Assembly: GCA_016703665.1 (NCBI GenBank)
Contig: JADJBS010000016.1
Location: 85,168 to 149,167, forward strand
Length of the DNA: 64,000 nt
Reading direction: 5' to 3'
Source of the DNA: Candidatus Defluviibacillus avedoerensis
GTDB lineage: Bacteria; Pseudomonadota; Gammaproteobacteria; Burkholderiales; Burkholderiaceae_C
A program made the position numbers and the translations under genes. Numbering within the stretch: position 1 is the stretch's first letter; each line of letters opens with the position of its first letter. Below are positions 7,959-17,259 of this stretch, piece after piece. The notes beneath the pieces are model-generated. The model was given only the letters and a program-made list of their open reading frames with translations, searched no databases and was not told the DNA's origin.

Positions 7959-10190
7959 TTACGCCTTCACAGCAGCGATGGCTGCGTTAAACGTGGCGCT
8001 GGGGCGCATGATTTCTGCGGTTTTAGCCACGTCAGCCATGTAGTAGCCCCCGATGTCGACCGGCTTGCCTTGCACGGCGCGCAGCTCTTCGACAATGGTT
8101 GCTTCGTTGTCGGTCAGGCTCTTGGCCAGACCTGCGAACTGGGCGGCAAGGGCGCTGTCTTCGGTTTGCGCGGCCAACTCTTGCGCCCAGTACATCGACA
8201 GATAGAACTGGCTGCCACGGTTGTCCAGCTGACCGGTCTTGGGACTCGGGCCCTTGTTGTTGGCCAGCAGCTTGCCAGTGGCAGCATCCAGGGTTTTGGC
8301 CAGTATCTTGGCGCGGTTGTTGCTGGTTTTGATTCCCAGATCTTCCAGGCTCACAGCCAGGGCCAGGAATTCACCCAAGGAATCCCAGCGCAGGTGGTTC
8401 TCCTCGACCAGTTGCTGCACGTGCTTGGGCGCAGAGCCACCCGCACCGGTTTCGTACATGCCACCACCAGCCATCAGCGGCACGATGGACAGCATCTTGG
8501 CGGAGGTGCCCAGTTCCATGATGGGGAACAGGTCGGTCAGGTAGTCGCGCAAGATGTTGCCTGTGGCACTGATGGTGTCGAGACCACGGATCACACGCTC
8601 CAGCGTGTAGCGCATGGCACGCACCTGGCTCATGATCTGGATGTCCAGGCCATTGGTTTCGTGCTCGTGCAGATACATCTTGACCTTGCGGATCAACTCG
8701 GCCTCGTGCGGACGGTAAGAGTCGAGCCAGAACACCACAGGCATGCCGGAGTTGCGCGCGCGCGTCACGGCCAGCTTCACCCAGTCGCGAATCGCAGCGT
8801 CCTTGCACTGGCACATGCGCCAGATGTCACCTGCTTCGACGTTCTGGCTCAGCAGCACTTGGCCGGTTTCGTTATCGGTGATGTTGGCAACGCCGTCTTC
8901 GCTGATTTCGAAGGTCTTGTCGTGCGAGCCGTATTCCTCAGCCTGCTGCGCCATCAAGCCCACATTGGGCACGGTGCCCATGGTCTTGGGGTCAAACGCA
9001 CCATGCCATTTGCAGAAATTGATGATTTCTTGGTAGATGCGCGCAAAGGTGGATTCGGGCATCACAGCCTTGACATCCTTCAGGCGGCCGTTGGCGTCCC
9101 ACATCTTGCCGCCGTTGCGGATCATGGCGGGCATGGAGGCATCCACGATCACGTCGTTGGGCGAGTGGAAGTTGGTGATGCCCTTGGCAGAATCGACCAT
9201 GGCCAGCTCGGGGCGGTGCTCGTGGCAGGCGTGCAGGTCGCGCTTGATTTCGTCTTGCTTGCTTTGTGGCAAGGAGGTGATCTTGTCGTACAGGTTGGCC
9301 ATGCCATTGTTGACATTGACACCCAACTCTTTGAACAAGGCACCGTGCTTTTCAAAGGCTTCGCGGTAAAAGATCTTGACGCAGTGGCCAAACACGATGG
9401 GGTGAGAGACCTTCATCATGGTGGCCTTGACGTGCAGCGAAAACATCACGCCTGTCTTGCGTGCGTCTTCGATTTCTTTTTCATAAAAGTCGCACAGCGC
9501 CTTCTTGCTCATGTACATGCTGTCGATCACCTCGCGGTCCAGCAGCTTGGTGCTGGGCTTGAGCACAATGGTCTTGCCACTCTTGGTGACGAGCTCCATG
9601 CGCACATCGCGTGCTTTGTCCAGGGTCATGGACTTTTCGCCGTGGTAGAAGTCGCCTGCATGCATATGCGACACATGCGAGCGGGATGCTTGGCTCCATT
9701 CGGCCATGCTGTGCGGGTTCTGGCGGGCGAATTCCTTGACTGCCTTGGGGGCGCGGCGGTCCGAGTTACCTTCGCGCAGCACGGGGTTCACGGCACTACC
9801 CATGCACTTGTTGTAGCGCACACGCAGGGCTTTCTCTTCGTCGTTCTGAGGCTGCTCGGGGAAGTCCGGCAGCTTGTAGCCTTTGGATTGCAGCTCGCGA
9901 ACAGCAGACACCAACTGGTTTTGCGATGCGCTGATGTTGGGCAGTTTGATGATGTTGGTGTCTGGCAGCAGGGTCAGGCGGCCCAATTCAGCCAGGGTAT
10001 TGGGTACACGCTGTGCATCGGTCAAAAACTCGGGAAATTCGGCCAGAATCCGCCCCGCGACAGAGATGTCGGCTTCCTCCACGTCGATGTCAGCCGCGCC
10101 GACAAAAGTACGAACCACAGGCAAAAAGGCTGCCGTGGCCAACAGGGGGGCTTCATCCGTCAGGGTGTAATAGATCTTTGACTTGCTCAT
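7959..10190 (-). CDS. icd: NADP-dependent isocitrate dehydrogenase, monomeric type
   Basis: 743-residue monomeric isocitrate dehydrogenase of the TCA cycle (isocitrate to 2-oxoglutarate with NADP). Length matches the family (about 740). The start MSKSKIYYTLTDEAP, the NSDRRAPKAVKEFARQNPH stretch, FSLHVKATMMKVSHPIVFGH and the GGSAPKHVQQ region are characteristic. The ATG at 10190 follows AGGAAGACA; a longer frame reaching 10235 adds 15 residues unlike relatives and is not used. It has its own terminator and a 27-bp dyad upstream. The oligomeric homodimeric type of E. coli is unrelated in sequence. Confidence 0.96.
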   Translation of the reverse strand: MSKSKIYYTLTDEAPLLATAAFLPVVRTFVGAADIDVEEADISVAGRILAEFPEFLTDAQRVPNTLAELGRLTLLPDTNIIKLPNISASQNQLVSAVRELQSKGYKLPDFPEQPQNDEEKALRVRYNKCMGSAVNPVLREGNSDRRAPKAVKEFARQNPHSMAEWSQASRSHVSHMHAGDFYHGEKSMTLDKARDVRMELVTKSGKTIVLKPSTKLLDREVIDSMYMSKKALCDFYEKEIEDARKTGVMFSLHVKATMMKVSHPIVFGHCVKIFYREAFEKHGALFKELGVNVNNGMANLYDKITSLPQSKQDEIKRDLHACHEHRPELAMVDSAKGITNFHSPNDVIVDASMPAMIRNGGKMWDANGRLKDVKAVMPESTFARIYQEIINFCKWHGAFDPKTMGTVPNVGLMAQQAEEYGSHDKTFEISEDGVANITDNETGQVLLSQNVEAGDIWRMCQCKDAAIRDWVKLAVTRARNSGMPVVFWLDSYRPHEAELIRKVKMYLHEHETNGLDIQIMSQVRAMRYTLERVIRGLDTISATGNILRDYLTDLFPIMELGTSAKMLSIVPLMAGGGMYETGAGGSAPKHVQQLVEENHLRWDSLGEFLALAVSLEDLGIKTSNNRAKILAKTLDAATGKLLANNKGPSPKTGQLDNRGSQFYLSMYWAQELAAQTEDSALAAQFAGLAKSLTDNEATIVEELRAVQGKPVDIGGYYMADVAKTAEIMRPSATFNAAIAAVKA

Positions 10191-10227
10191 TGTCTTCCTC
10201 TGAATCAGGGTTGGATAAATACGTCTA

Positions 10228-10254
10228 ACAGACAAATGTACAAAATTTGTCTGT
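10228..10254. promoter_or_regulatory. 27-bp inverted repeat upstream of icd (operator candidate)
   Basis: Perfect 10-bp arms ACAGACAAAT and ATTTGTCTGT flank the 7-base spacer GTACAAA, 38-64 bp upstream of the icd ATG. Size and symmetry resemble TetR-type operators. It could instead form a hairpin in the icd leader; the missing T-run argues against a terminator. Confidence 0.5.
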
Positions 10255-10384
10255 CACGAAGCTGATAGCTGGCCCCTATTGTGCGCAAACCTGAGGCAAT
10301 CTGCCTTGGTCCAGCTCAATTTCGCGCAAAAACCCTGGAAGCAGCTGTGCTTGCCCTCACCGGGCATCGCGCTACAGTTGGGGA

Positions 10385-10991
10385 ATGTTGATTTCCTCGA
10401 TATCAGAACTTCGTGGCCTTTATGGCCCTGCCCGTGAGCGCTCGGTCAAGAAAGAGCTTCCCAGCCTCGATCACCATGCCTTGCAATTTGTCAGCCTGTC
10501 GCCTTGCTTGGTGCTTGCCAGTTCGGGCATGCGCGGCGAGCTGGACGCATCACCCCGCGGCGGTGAGCCTGGTTTTGTGAAGGTGCTGGACGCCAGCACC
10601 TTGCTGATTCCGGATTCACCTGGCAACAACCGGCTGGATTCGCTGGAGAACATCATCCAGACCGGCCAAGTAGGCTTGCTGTTTTTGGTGCCTGGGATTG
10701 ACGAAACCCCTGCGCGTTAACGGATCGGCGGTGCTGTCGCTGGACGATGCCGACCTTGCACTTTGCACCGACGCCATACGTCGGCCCAAGCTGGTGATCC
10801 GCGTGACAGTGAAGGCCTGCTACCTGCACTGCGCCAAGGCACTGATGCGCTCACACCTGTGGGATGCATCCCGTCATGTGGAACGTAGCCAGATGCCTTC
10901 GATGGGTGAAATGCTGCGTGACCAGATTGGCGGTGACATACCCGCAGAAACACAGGAACAAATGCTGGCACGCTACGCGCTGGACCTGTAG
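10385..10991 (+). pseudogene. PPOX-type (pyridoxamine 5'-phosphate oxidase-like) flavoprotein, frameshifted
   Basis: Two overlapping frames together make one protein of about 200 residues. The first (10385-10720) begins MLISSISELRGLYGPA and contains SLSPCLVLASSG and IPDSPGNNRLDSLENI, which match FMN-binding PPOX proteins of the MSMEG_1061 type. It runs into a stop after GIDETPAR. The next frame continues with LRVNGSAVLS and RVTVKACYLHCAKALMRS to the stop at 10991. Removing one C from the CCCC run near 10708 would restore GIDETLRVNGSA. Either a real single-base frameshift or a homopolymer error. It is divergent from icd. Confidence 0.8.
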
Positions 10992-11039
10992 CCGCCAGCC
11001 CCCGCTCCTATTCATTTATCAACTCTAGCTATTTCCTCA

Positions 11040-11513
11040 ATGACTTCTGAATTCAGTTTATTTCCCCTGGGCTGGGCCCACTACCTGGCGGGTGGCCTGA
11101 TCATCGGACTGGGCGTGGCGCTGCTGTTTGTGTTGACCGGTCGCATTGGCGGCATGAGCACGGTGTTCTCCTCCACCTGGTCTTACGGGGTCAAAACCCG
11201 ATTCTTCCAGCAGGCACGGTTCACAAGCTCTCGCGACTGGCGCCTGGTGTATGCAGTGGGCTTGATCGTTGGCGCGCTCGTTTGGTGGCTAGGCTTTGCC
11301 GACGGCGCTGAGCAGCGCACCCAGGTGCCCGTGTGGCAATTGTTGGTAGGCGGTTTTTTTGTGGGCTACGGCGCGCGCCTGGGCAACGGCTGCACCTCTG
11401 GCCACGGCATTTGTGGGCTTGGATCGCTGCACCTGTCATCGCTCTATGCTGTGCTGACCTTCATGGCGACTGCTTTCCTGACCGCCAACATCGTCAGCAG
11501 GTGGCCCGCATGA
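11040..11513 (+). CDS. YeeE/YedE family membrane protein, first half of a two-gene pair
   Basis: 157 residues with four hydrophobic segments and the family signature GARLGNGCTSGHGICGLG, whose cysteine is linked to thiosulfate or sulfur-compound uptake in YeeE. The next gene overlaps by four bases (ATGA) and encodes the second half, so the pair should form one transporter, as in the PmpA/PmpB arrangement. In larger YeeE proteins both halves are fused. Substrate probably a reduced sulfur compound, by family; no sulfur-oxidation genes lie next to it. Confidence 0.88.
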   Translation: MTSEFSLFPLGWAHYLAGGLIIGLGVALLFVLTGRIGGMSTVFSSTWSYGVKTRFFQQARFTSSRDWRLVYAVGLIVGALVWWLGFADGAEQRTQVPVWQLLVGGFFVGYGARLGNGCTSGHGICGLGSLHLSSLYAVLTFMATAFLTANIVSRWPA

Positions 11514-11917
11514 GCGCCGCGCGCGGCCTAGCCACCCTGGTGGCGGGTGCTTTGTTTGGCTTTGGCCTGTCAGTGTCTACCATGGTTCGCCCCGAGGTGG
11601 TCTTGAGTTTTTTGCGCTTTCAAGACTTTGGGCTGATGCTGGTCATGGGTGGGGCCGTCATGGTCACCCTGGCAGCCTACAAGCTTGCGCCCCGTCTGAT
11701 GAAGCGCCCTGTGCTGGACGACCACTTTCATGCCCATGCCAGCAGCTGGAACCGCGACACCGCCGTGGGCGCGGCCCTGTTCGGTGTGGGCTGGGGCCTG
11801 TGCGGCGTATGCCCCGGCCCAGCCATTGCGGGCCTGGGCACGGGCAACTGGGATTTGCTCTGGGCGCTGGCTGGCATTGCAGCAGGGGCCTTGGTGCAGG
11901 GGCTGCGCGCCAAATAG
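11510..11917 (+). CDS. YeeE/YedE family membrane protein, second half
   Basis: 135 residues from the ATG that overlaps the stop of the preceding gene. Hydrophobic segments alternate with GFGLSVSTMVRPEVVLSFL and GVGWGLCGVCPGPAIAGLG, the latter holding the second conserved cysteine motif of the family. Together with the upstream gene it restores the full YeeE/YedE pattern. The ATGA overlap implies translational coupling. It ends four bases before the convergent FAD monooxygenase, and no terminator is visible between them. Confidence 0.87.
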   Translation: MSAARGLATLVAGALFGFGLSVSTMVRPEVVLSFLRFQDFGLMLVMGGAVMVTLAAYKLAPRLMKRPVLDDHFHAHASSWNRDTAVGAALFGVGWGLCGVCPGPAIAGLGTGNWDLLWALAGIAAGALVQGLRAK

Positions 11918-11921
11918 CGCC

Positions 11922-13097
11922 TCAGTCCAGCGCCACCCGCAAGGGATCGTAGGGATACAGCCAGCCGTTACGCGACGCCGCGATATTGCGGTCATGGAAG
12001 GCTTTTTTCATCTCGGCGGCGTCAGCGATGTGGTACAGGTCTGCCATTTCGGTGGACTCATTGACCACGCGTGCTGCACGGGGGGCCCGGTGGTTCTGGT
12101 AGACCTGCAGAGCGTCGGCAAGTGGCCTGTTCATGTCCAGAGCGCGCGCCAGCACGGCTGCATCCTCAATGGCCATGGCAGCGCCTTGTGCCATGTAGGG
12201 CAAGGTGGGGTGCACCGCATCGCCGAGCAGGGTAACGCGGCCGGTGCTCCAAGTCATGACGGGTTTGCGGTTGTTCAGCGCCCAACGGTAGCATTGGTCA
12301 CGGTCGACTGCTTCAATGGCAGCGCGCACAACCGGATGCCAACCCGCATAGTCCTGGTCCAGTTCGCTCCAAGGCTGTTTGGTGGTCCAGGACTCCTCCT
12401 CCCAGGGGCGTTCCACACAGCCAACAAAGTTAAGCAATGTGCCCGCTCGCATGTAATACATCACGGCGTGGTTCTTGGGGCCACACCAGATGGACGACAC
12501 CACGTCGGGGCGTAAATCCACCGGGATATGCTGGGTTGGGATGCACAGGCGCCAAGCCACCTGGCCCGTGAAGACAGGCGGATCAGCGTTCACCACATGC
12601 TGGCGGATCACCGACTTGATGCCGTCTGCGCCTACGATCAGGTCAGCCTGGATTTTTTGTCCATCGCCGCAAACCAATGCGACATGGGACTCGGCCTCAT
12701 CCACTCCCACCGCCCGAACGCCCAGCTGCACGGCGGCAGGGTCAAGCCGATTGACCACATCCATCAGTCCAGCATGCAAATCCACCCTGTGAATCTGGTA
12801 ATACGGCGCACCATGGGTCTGTTCGTGGATCGCCCCAAGCTTGATCTCATGCAGCAACTCTCCTGTGTCGAAGCGCCGGAACTCAAACGCCTTGGGCTTG
12901 ACCGAAACGGCCTCCAAATGCGCACGCAGCCCAAGCTCATCCAACACCTTGACGGCGTTAGCACTCATTTGCACAGCGGCGCCCACTTCGCCCACCTGCG
13001 CCGCCTGTTCATACACTCGTACCCTGTGGCCCTTTTGAATCAGACAAGCCGCCGCGGCCAGCCCTCCAATGCCTGCACCCACCAATGCGATGTCCAT
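11922..13097 (-). CDS. FAD-dependent monooxygenase, salicylate/6-hydroxynicotinate hydroxylase-like
   Basis: 391-residue group A flavin monooxygenase. The N-terminal GAGIGGLAAA dinucleotide fold, the DG motif (GADGIKSVIR) and the GD motif (VTLLGDAVHPTLPYMAQGAAMAIEDA) are all intact, so it should be active with NAD(P)H and O2. Relatives hydroxylate salicylate, 3-hydroxybenzoate or 6-hydroxynicotinate; the true substrate is not evident. It is divergent from an SDR gene, with a perfect 16-bp palindrome between them, so both may answer to one repressor. No ring-cleavage gene is beside it. Confidence 0.85.
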   Translation of the reverse strand: MDIALVGAGIGGLAAAACLIQKGHRVRVYEQAAQVGEVGAAVQMSANAVKVLDELGLRAHLEAVSVKPKAFEFRRFDTGELLHEIKLGAIHEQTHGAPYYQIHRVDLHAGLMDVVNRLDPAAVQLGVRAVGVDEAESHVALVCGDGQKIQADLIVGADGIKSVIRQHVVNADPPVFTGQVAWRLCIPTQHIPVDLRPDVVSSIWCGPKNHAVMYYMRAGTLLNFVGCVERPWEEESWTTKQPWSELDQDYAGWHPVVRAAIEAVDRDQCYRWALNNRKPVMTWSTGRVTLLGDAVHPTLPYMAQGAAMAIEDAAVLARALDMNRPLADALQVYQNHRAPRAARVVNESTEMADLYHIADAAEMKKAFHDRNIAASRNGWLYPYDPLRVALD

Positions 13098-13162
13098 AGC
13101 AACCTTTCGTTGAAATGCACGACTTTTCCCGTGCCAAGTAGCGTTGTATGCTATGGGCGATA

Positions 13163-13178
13163 CGTTAGCATGCTAACG
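13163..13178. promoter_or_regulatory. 16-bp perfect palindrome, operator candidate in a divergent promoter
   Basis: CGTTAGCATGCTAACG is fully self-complementary and sits in the 184-bp gap between the FAD monooxygenase and the SDR gene, 66 bp upstream of one start and 104 bp upstream of the other. The size suits a MarR- or TetR-family dimer. No regulator gene is adjacent. Confidence 0.55.
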
Positions 13179-13281
13179 GCAAATACCCTAACAGACCATG
13201 CATGCGCCGATGGCGATGCGTGAGTGACAGAGTTCGCCGCCAAGGTCACACACAATCGACAGCTTGCCTAGGAGACACGCT

Positions 13282-14046
13282 ATGAACCTGTTTGACCTGA
13301 AAGACCAAGTCGCCATCATCACGGGCTCGTCCCGGGGGATTGGCAAATCCATCGCCCTGCGCATGGCCGAGCACGGCGCCAAAGTGGTGATCTCATCACG
13401 CAAGCTGGACGCCTGCTCCGCGGTGGTGGCCGAGATTGACGCGCTGTACGGCCAAGGCCGAGCCATCGCCATCCCCGCCAACATCTCCAAAAAAGAAGAC
13501 CTGGAGAAGCTCGTCGCGCAGACCAAGGCACAGTGGGGCCGTGTGGATGTGCTGGTTTGCAATGCCGCCAGCAACCCCTATTACGGCCCAAAAGCGGGCA
13601 TCGCCGATGAGCAGTCTCGCAAAATTCTGGACAACAACATCGTCGCCAACCACTGGCTGATCAACCTGTGCGCACCCGACATGATGGCGCGGCGCGAAGG
13701 CTCCATCATCATCGTCTCCAGCATCGGCGGCCTGCGCGGCTCCCCGGTCATCGGGGCTTACTGCATCAGCAAGGCGGCCGATATGCAACTGGCACGCAAC
13801 TTGGCTGTGGAATACGGCCCCTACAACGTGCGCGTGAACTGCATTGCCCCGGGTTTGATCCGCACTGACTTCGCGCGCGCTCTGTGGGAGGATGAAGCCA
13901 TGCTGGCCAAGAGGACCGAGACAACACCGCTGCGCCGCATTGGTGAGCCTGACGAAATTGCAGGTGCTGCCGTGTACCTGGCCTCCAAAGCCGGATCGTT
14001 CATGACAGGGCAAAGCCTGGTCATTGACGGTGGCGTCACGATCTGA
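13282..14046 (+). CDS. Short-chain dehydrogenase/reductase
   Basis: 254-residue classical SDR. Cofactor site TGSSRGIGKSIA near residue 14, CNAAS in place of NNAG near 92, and the catalytic Ser and Tyr-x3-Lys (SSIGGLRG, YCISKAA) are present; the C-terminal GQSLVIDGG is usual for the family. ATG 13282 has TAGGAGA upstream; the frame opens 18 bases earlier but lacks that spacing. An arginine follows the glycine motif, hinting at NADP(H). Divergent from the flavin monooxygenase and possibly co-regulated with it. Substrate unknown. Confidence 0.88.
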   Translation: MNLFDLKDQVAIITGSSRGIGKSIALRMAEHGAKVVISSRKLDACSAVVAEIDALYGQGRAIAIPANISKKEDLEKLVAQTKAQWGRVDVLVCNAASNPYYGPKAGIADEQSRKILDNNIVANHWLINLCAPDMMARREGSIIIVSSIGGLRGSPVIGAYCISKAADMQLARNLAVEYGPYNVRVNCIAPGLIRTDFARALWEDEAMLAKRTETTPLRRIGEPDEIAGAAVYLASKAGSFMTGQSLVIDGGVTI

Positions 14047-14238
14047 TGCGCCTCGGTGAAGCCGCAAAAGGAACTGCCATGATCAAGCGAATATCCACCT
14101 ACCCGGAACTGTCTATCCATCACCGAGCCCGGTAAGAAATGGGCACAGTCGCCCAAACCGTAGCCAACTGCAAGGTTTTTCTGGAGCGAGCACACTCTGA
14201 GCTTCGCGCCGCTGCGTTTTGCGGCAAAAGGACTGTTC

Positions 14239-14451
14239 ATGAACATCGCAAGCACCCCGTCGGTCAGCGCCGCAGTGTCTGGGGCTCAAGGCGCTCAGGC
14301 GGACGATGTGAACATACACATGCTTAAAAAGGCTTTGAACACGCAGACAGCACTGGCCGTGGGGCTGCTGCAGGCTATCCCCCACGCGCCCACAGCCCCC
14401 ACGCTGGCACCAGAAGGCAACGTGGGCCGCCTTGTAAACACGTTTGCCTGA
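14239..14451 (+). CDS. Small YjfB-like putative motility protein
   Basis: 70 residues. The pattern VSAAVSGAQ, then VNIHMLKKALNTQTALAVGLLQAIP, and a C-terminal GRLVNTFA fits the short YjfB_motility family (LKKALD-x-Q...LL...G-x-x-V-D-T-x-A). It has no membrane segment. Function in the family is not established. ATG 14239 follows GCAAAAGGAC. No flagellar genes are in the window. Confidence 0.75.
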   Translation: MNIASTPSVSAAVSGAQGAQADDVNIHMLKKALNTQTALAVGLLQAIPHAPTAPTLAPEGNVGRLVNTFA

Positions 14452-14496
14452 ATGCTATTTTTTGTATAGCAATAAATATATGCGAATACTGCCGTA

Positions 14497-16431
14497 ATGG
14501 CATATTTATCCATATTATTGGTGTACTGCAAAAAGTATTTATTCGCGGCCAGGAGTGGTCTGCGTTTGACCGGGGTGCTCGCTGCACTCTTACTGACCTC
14601 AGGCGGGGTGCTGGCATCTGGTCAAGCACTGGATGTCGGGCTACTTGCGGACAAATCCGTCACCTTGACAAAGCATTTTGGGGTTCTGGAAGACCCAGCC
14701 GGAAAGCTTGAGATTGCAGATGTCGCATCGGCCTCTGCATTGCAGGCGTTCAAAACCGGGCAAGCCAACGCTTGGTCGCTGAACTATGGCCTGACCCAGT
14801 CAGCCTACTGGCTAAAGCTGGATTTGAAAAACACGGGATTCAATCGGTTTGACGGGATGCTGGAATTTACCTATCCCAGGCTGGCCTCCAGCGTTCAGGT
14901 GTACCAAGCCACTAGCGCAGGTGGCTATTCAGTTGTGGACACGGGGTACATGAAGCCGTTTTCTACACGGGCTTATCCACATCATTTTTATGTGTTCCCG
15001 CTCTCAATGGAGCCCCATTCGCAGACCACCTTTTACATGCGGTTTCGGTCGGATGTCAATCTGGAGATCCCCGGCCGTTTGTGGCAGCGGGATGCCTTTC
15101 ACAGGTACGAGCGGGTTGACTATGGGAGCAATGCACTCTATTTCGGCCTGGCCTTTGCCATGGTGGTGTACAACTTCCTGCTGTTTTTATCGCTTCGATC
15201 AAGCAGATACCTCTTGTATGTGTGCTTTGGCATTTCGTCAACGCTTTCGATTGCGGCCATCAGCGGACTTGCCATCGAGTACCTGTGGGGCAACTCGCCC
15301 TATTGGTCCAACATCGCAGCCAGCGTAGGCTATTCCACCTCGCTGGCCCTGGGCCTCATGTTCATGCGCAGCATGATCGGGACAGCCAAGCTGGTGCCCC
15401 GGCTTGACTGGGCGCTTCAAGCCGGGGTTGCCATTCACCTTGTGCTGGCTTTCGGGGTTGCAACCCACTACACCTTGTTTATCAAGCCACAGTTGGTCAT
15501 TGCCGCACTGACGGCCTTGCTGGTGATCGTGACCGGGGCGATCTGCGCACTCCGACGCGACAGGAGCGCCCTCTATTTCACGGCGGCGTTTGCAGTCATG
15601 ACAACGGGTGCAGTCGCGAACAACCTGCGCGCACTGGGCCTGATTCCCACCATTCTTTTCGACCTATGGCATCCAGATCGGGTCCACCATCGAGATGCTG
15701 CTGCTCGCCTTCGCCCTGGCAGACCAGTACCACGTGATCCGCCGGGAAAAAGAACTTGCTCAAAAACAAGCTCTGTTGGCCCAAAAGCTGATGGTGGAAA
15801 GTTTGCAATCATCCGAACGTGAACTGGAATCCCGCGTCAAAGAAAGAACGGGGGAGCTCAAGCTTTTGAACGCCAGGCTCGAAACCCTGAGTGCAACAGA
15901 CGGGCTGACGGGCCTTGCCAATCGCCGCCATTTTGACGAAGTACTGGACACCGAGTGGCGGCGCTCCCTGCGCAGCGGTCAGTCCATTGCTGTCGGCATT
16001 TTGGATGTTGACTGGTTCAAGAAATACAACGATCACTATGGACATCTGTCTGGCGATGATTGCCTCAAACATGTGGCCAAAGTCCTGGCCACCCATTTTC
16101 CCGCGCGGAGACCTGGTCGCCCGGTATGGGGAGAGGAATTTGCCTTCATCATGTGTGGCACGGAGGGTACCCATGCGCTGACCATGTCCCAAAGACTGTG
16201 TCAGGCACTGGAGAAACTCGACTGGAAGCACGCGCAATCTAGCTTCGGGCATATCACGGCCAGTGTGGGGGTGGCATCCGTCATCCCCAGGAAAACACCT
16301 CCCCGCTGGCACTGCTCAAAGCGGGGATGAAGCTGTATCTGGCAAAGGCGCAGGGCCGCAACCGCGCCGTACTGGCAAATTGGCCAGGTGAAACCGAAAT
16401 CCCAAGCCCGCCCCTCACCACAGTGGCATGA
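14497..16431 (+). pseudogene. Diguanylate cyclase with 7TMR-DISM sensory region, multiply frameshifted
   Basis: The first frame encodes a signal segment, a 7TMR-DISM extracellular domain (LTQSAYWLKLDLKNTG, FTYPRLASSVQVY) and a seven-helix membrane region, up to GLIPTILFD at about 15662, where one extra base shifts the frame. The second frame then gives IEMLLLAFALADQYHVIRREKE, a coiled coil and a GGDEF domain (LSATDGLTGLANRRHFD). The GGDEF domain is itself damaged: two compensating shifts between about 16100 and 16135 turn the expected RYGGEEF into VWGEEF, and another near 16288 causes an early stop. The true end, AKAQGRNRAVLANW, is found in the third frame, stop at 16431. Active-site loss means no cyclase activity as written. 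Confidence 0.85.
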
Positions 16432-16467
16432 TGCTGGCCTTGTGATGTTTTCTCTTGCTTTGCCGAT

Positions 16468-17133
16468 ATGACCGAACTTGCCCTGGAAGCCCCCGCAACC
16501 CAACCCGTCCAACAGCCGCAGGCGTCCCGCCCAAAGCCTGCAGCACCCAAAAAGAATGCGGTGCTGGAACAGTTGGCCTCGCTTTACCCTGCCCTGTTTG
16601 GCGAAACCCCTGTGCCACTCAAGCGCGGCATCTTTCAGGACCTGCAGGCAGCGCACCCTGACATGTTTGAGCGCGAAGCCTTGAAGACAGCACTGGGCCT
16701 GCACACCCGGTCAACCCGCTACCTGAACGGCGTGTCGGTCGGCCTTGGCCGACACGATCTGACCATGCAAGTGGTGGAGACCATGGCGCCACTGCATACT
16801 TTTCAGGCCCTGGCCGAGGTTTACCGCCGCAAGCATCAGCGCACCGGTAAAGACGTACGGCGTGAACTGCACAACCGGATTGCGCAGGCTTTCGACGCCA
16901 GTGGCATGACCCGGGACAGCTACGCCGCGTTGGTGCTCACCCGCGACGAAGCCCTCAACAGCATCGTGGATTCTGCGCTTGCCGAAGCCGCCGAGCGTGG
17001 TGCACGTGACGAGGCCCTGCTGCGCGCCTTTGAGGCAGGCACCGCCACGTTAGAGGAGTTTGCTGACATGTACGGTCTGGGCACCGCATTCGCACAGGCT
17101 TCACTAGCGCGAGCAAGGGCAAAAAAGCAATAG
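16468..17133 (+). CDS. ProQ/FinO-domain RNA-binding protein
   Basis: 221 residues. After a Pro/Ala/Lys-rich tail, residues about 25-130 form a ProQ/FinO domain (LYPALFGETPVPLKRGIFQDL, ALGLHTRSTRYLNGVSVG), the module that binds structured small RNAs and mRNA 3' ends. The C-terminal third is helical and rich in Ala, Glu and Arg, unlike the Tudor-like domain of E. coli ProQ, and ends in a basic RARAKKQ. It lies just after the broken cyclase and is probably transcribed alone. RNA targets cannot be predicted. Confidence 0.85.
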   Translation: MTELALEAPATQPVQQPQASRPKPAAPKKNAVLEQLASLYPALFGETPVPLKRGIFQDLQAAHPDMFEREALKTALGLHTRSTRYLNGVSVGLGRHDLTMQVVETMAPLHTFQALAEVYRRKHQRTGKDVRRELHNRIAQAFDASGMTRDSYAALVLTRDEALNSIVDSALAEAAERGARDEALLRAFEAGTATLEEFADMYGLGTAFAQASLARARAKKQ

Positions 17134-17259
17134 CCAGCACATGAATGCCGATTGAGGCGCGTCAGTTCTAGAGTGGCGCACCTTGATTTTTAGGGCGCGT
17201 TCACTAGCTTAAATCGGGAGAATCAAGGGATTCGCTCAACTTCCCTTACGTGTAACGCC

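Noticed and set aside
7929..10181. A 750-codon open frame on the plus strand opposite icd
   Set aside because: It is the antisense shadow of the monomeric isocitrate dehydrogenase gene; the product is repetitive His/Gly/Val without domains, and icd itself is certain.
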